From Paraglaciecola arctica BSs20135 (GTDB lineage Bacteria; Pseudomonadota; Gammaproteobacteria; Enterobacterales; Alteromonadaceae), in the NCBI RefSeq assembly GCF_000314995.1, contig NZ_BAEO01000018.1, positions 1 to 64,000 on the forward strand: a stretch of 64,000 bases of DNA, given 5' to 3'. The translations under genes and the position numbers were made by a program. Under the pieces are notes generated by a model. That model ran no database searches and was not told the origin of the DNA. It saw only the letters and a list, made by a program, of their open reading frames with translations. Positions 62,169-64,000 of this stretch are shown here, one piece after another (the first letter of the stretch is position 1; every line of letters begins with the position of its first letter).

Positions 62169-63782
62169 TTAAAAATCATATACAAACTCTAAGGTCAGTC
62201 TGCGGTCTGTGAGGTCAGCGTTTGAAAAGTTTATAGCACTTGGATTGGGATTGTTTGAGCTTCGATCTAAATATCTGAAGTCCAAGTTGGTAGACATATT
62301 TCGTCCTAACTCTCGAGAGATGCCAAGGCTACTTGAAATGGTCTTAGTCTCTGTACCTGTCGACTCTTCATCGATAAGCGCATAACTTATCGTTAAATTG
62401 AGTTTGGTTCTGCGACCAGCTTGGAGGCTGTTAGTTAAGGTAGCAATATTATTTTTTTGAATCCTATCTGTCTCCAAATATTCTATATTACTATGTGCAA
62501 AACTCAAAGCGGATGTAATTCTTCTACCACTCAGTCCAAAACTGGCGTTAAGGCTTTTTCTTAGTATAATTTGTTCGCTTAATTCGGGTATTTGCGCCAA
62601 TAGATTGGAAAATTGTTGCCCTGGCTCAAGTTCGTAGGAAGGACTTGATGGCTGAAAGCATTCGCTGAACGAAAAACTGCCCGCAGGACAGACAAATACA
62701 CCTTGGTCTTCGAGGCTGGTTATCAGACGAGACGAAGTGGTAAGTTGTTCGTTGTAACTCATTCGAGTTCTTAAGTGTTTGGTGTTGTGGATAAGTGAAA
62801 ACGACCCACTATCACCAAAGAAACGTTTGCCATAATTTGCCTGAATAGAGGTTCTACTTGTAAAGTGCCAGTTCAAATCGAGCCCTATAAATGTTTCTTC
62901 TTCCTGATCGCTTTTTTCAGATTGGTTATAAGTTACAGTGATCGTCCTGTTTTTTGAGGCAAACCAAGATAATCCCACTCCAAAGCTGTCGTAATTGAGA
63001 TTATTTATTGAAAGCTCGTCGGCATTTGCCAATTCATTTTCCTCGGTTCGCCCCTGTAAAACTGCTCGAATATTGCTAAATAGACCAAAACCTATTTCCC
63101 CGTCTATTACTCTTGACGTAAGATTATCGTTAATTGAACGATCAGTATTTTGATAGCTTGAATTAAAGTCCCAACTCAATTGGGTAAACTCGTCTCCTTG
63201 GTAAAATCTAGTTTCCAAAAACTGATTATTGTTATTAAGTCCCAAGTTAGTGCCAGTAGTTTTGTCACTTTTCACATTCGACATACCACCATTTAATTCT
63301 AAACGAAAATATTTTCGAGAAGGTACAGTTAAAGATACACTTGCACTATTATTCCGTGTTTTTGATAAGCCATCCGCCCCAAGATATGGGTCATTAACAA
63401 AATACTGGGAGGAAAGAATACTTCTATAAGATTGGCCTCCAGCAAGTTTTAACGACAGAATTTTTTCGACTAGAGAAATATCACCAGAATATTGATAATT
63501 AGTGAAACTATTATTTTGATTTCCCGTAGTTGTATCTGACTGTATTTGGTTATGATCTAAAGATAAGTTTCCGACCAAACGCTTGCTTTTATAGCTCGTT
63601 CTTATGCTAGGTTCTATGGACAAGATGCTGGCATCACTTTCTGCAAATGTTTCAGAATCATTCTGTGAACGTATAAGTGATGTACTAATGCTAGGCTTGA
63701 TATCAAGCTCACCTGCTGCTGGCTCCATGGAATAGCCAATTAACAGACAAGTGGTGGTTAGCGTGATAAATTTAAAATTCAA
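62169..63782 (-). CDS. PEP-CTERM system-associated outer-membrane beta-barrel protein (TIGR03016-like)
   Basis: This 537-aa protein has a signal peptide (FITLTTTCLLIGYSMEPAAG). Alternating beta-strand sequence runs throughout (LRTRMSYNEQLTT, SIQANYGKRFF-like). It ends in RRLTLEFVYDF, with the terminal Phe of outer-membrane barrels. This is the character of the TIGR03016 family found in XrtA/PEP-CTERM polysaccharide loci, where it may form part of the export route. It is 21 bp downstream of the tyrosine autokinase gene, so the two are in one operon. Confidence 0.75.
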   Translation of the reverse strand: MNFKFITLTTTCLLIGYSMEPAAGELDIKPSISTSLIRSQNDSETFAESDASILSIEPSIRTSYKSKRLVGNLSLDHNQIQSDTTTGNQNNSFTNYQYSGDISLVEKILSLKLAGGQSYRSILSSQYFVNDPYLGADGLSKTRNNSASVSLTVPSRKYFRLELNGGMSNVKSDKTTGTNLGLNNNNQFLETRFYQGDEFTQLSWDFNSSYQNTDRSINDNLTSRVIDGEIGFGLFSNIRAVLQGRTEENELANADELSINNLNYDSFGVGLSWFASKNRTITVTYNQSEKSDQEEETFIGLDLNWHFTSRTSIQANYGKRFFGDSGSFSLIHNTKHLRTRMSYNEQLTTSSRLITSLEDQGVFVCPAGSFSFSECFQPSSPSYELEPGQQFSNLLAQIPELSEQIILRKSLNASFGLSGRRITSALSFAHSNIEYLETDRIQKNNIATLTNSLQAGRRTKLNLTISYALIDEESTGTETKTISSSLGISRELGRNMSTNLDFRYLDRSSNNPNPSAINFSNADLTDRRLTLEFVYDF

Positions 63783-63803
63783 AGTGCAGCCCTTCTAATG
63801 CAA

Positions 63804-64000
63804 CTAATTATCAGCACCATAATAATATCCATAGACTCCTGAGCCATTATTAGAGCTTTTGTGAGCCTTGTTAATGACGAAGCCTTTTGCCATATCGGGA
63901 TTAAGCTGCTCTACTAACTGGGATATACGGTTTAAATTTGTTTTCCCTTCCTGGACAACAATCACTGCTTGTCCTGCTAAATTTGCCAATATTGCGGTTT
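63804..64000 (-). CDS. C-terminus of an XrtA-associated tyrosine autokinase (partial)
   Basis: Only the last 65 or so residues are in the window; the gene starts beyond the right edge. The visible part reads NLAGQAVIVVQEGKTN, then VEQLNPDMAKGFVINKAHK, and ends in a tyrosine cluster (YGYYYG). This is the end of a BY-kinase/CpsD-type ParA-like domain, with the C-terminal Tyr cluster that is autophosphorylated to control polysaccharide polymerisation. It confirms that an exopolysaccharide locus continues to the right. Confidence 0.75.
   Translation of the reverse strand, partial: TAILANLAGQAVIVVQEGKTNLNRISQLVEQLNPDMAKGFVINKAHKSSNNGSGVYGYYYGADN

Overview
The window looks like chromosome of a marine gammaproteobacterium of the Alteromonadaceae (Paraglaciecola/Glaciecola/Alteromonas-like). 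This is inferred from low-to-moderate GC, the conserved gshB-yqgE-ruvX block, large TonB-dependent receptors, DUF3718 and DUF6435 small proteins, GlyGly-CTERM surface proteins and a PEP-CTERM/XrtA-type polysaccharide locus at the right edge. No search was run; family names come from motifs and recall.

Layout. 0-2 kb: a REP-associated tyrosine transposase (RAYT) inside an 18-bp inverted repeat, then a RHH/ParE-RelE toxin-antitoxin pair. 2-5 kb: two paralogous exported proteins, one with Sel1 repeats. 5.4-13.5 kb: a minus-strand operon (flavin monooxygenase, bile-acid-type symporter, epimerase, SDR, TauE/SafE permease, TonB receptor) with a divergent AraC regulator; it looks like uptake and oxidation of a hydrophobic, possibly terpenoid/steroid-like compound. 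13.6-18.7 kb: SMP-30-like protein, APC-like permease, EnvZ/OmpR-type two-component system. 18.9-26.9 kb: a Rap1a/Tai-like exported protein, then an eight-gene Mrp-type cation/proton antiporter operon with a fused MbhD-MbhE-MrpB protein and three NuoL/M/N-like subunits, plus a small membrane protein. 27.5-29.2 kb: an NhaP2/CvrA-type K+/H+ antiporter, followed by a decayed RAYT 3' end.

29.5-33.5 kb is accessory DNA: an SGNH hydrolase; a stand-alone protein with the full active-site pattern of ExoY/edema-factor nucleotidyl cyclases; a GC-rich foreign murein endopeptidase bracketed by imperfect direct repeats; and a tRNA with anticodon CAU (probably Ile2). 33.6-38.4 kb: an MbnP/MbnH 'metallo-mystery pair' with a divergent choice-of-anchor-B protein carrying a GlyGly-CTERM tail. 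39-47 kb: DUF3718 protein, Oar-like TonB receptor, an RR-HK-RR LytTR signalling trio and a TPR protein. 47.2-49.2 kb: gshB-yqgE-ruvX. 49.4-52.8 kb: a lysozyme-like GlyGly-CTERM protein, an anchored protein, DUF6435 and a cyclophilin. 53.1-59.6 kb: a four-gene SMC/condensin operon (MksB-MksE-MksF-Toprim), a Wadjet/MksBEFG-type plasmid-defence system with gene order opposite to the classical jetABCD. 59.7-64 kb: a small membrane protein, the exosortase-associated acyltransferase, a TIGR03016-like outer-membrane protein and the C-terminus of a tyrosine autokinase.

The most interesting items are the nucleotidyl cyclase at 30562-31380, the reversed-order Wadjet-like operon at 53145-59621, the metallo-mystery pair at 36358-38357 and the repeat-flanked foreign endopeptidase at 31843-32790.
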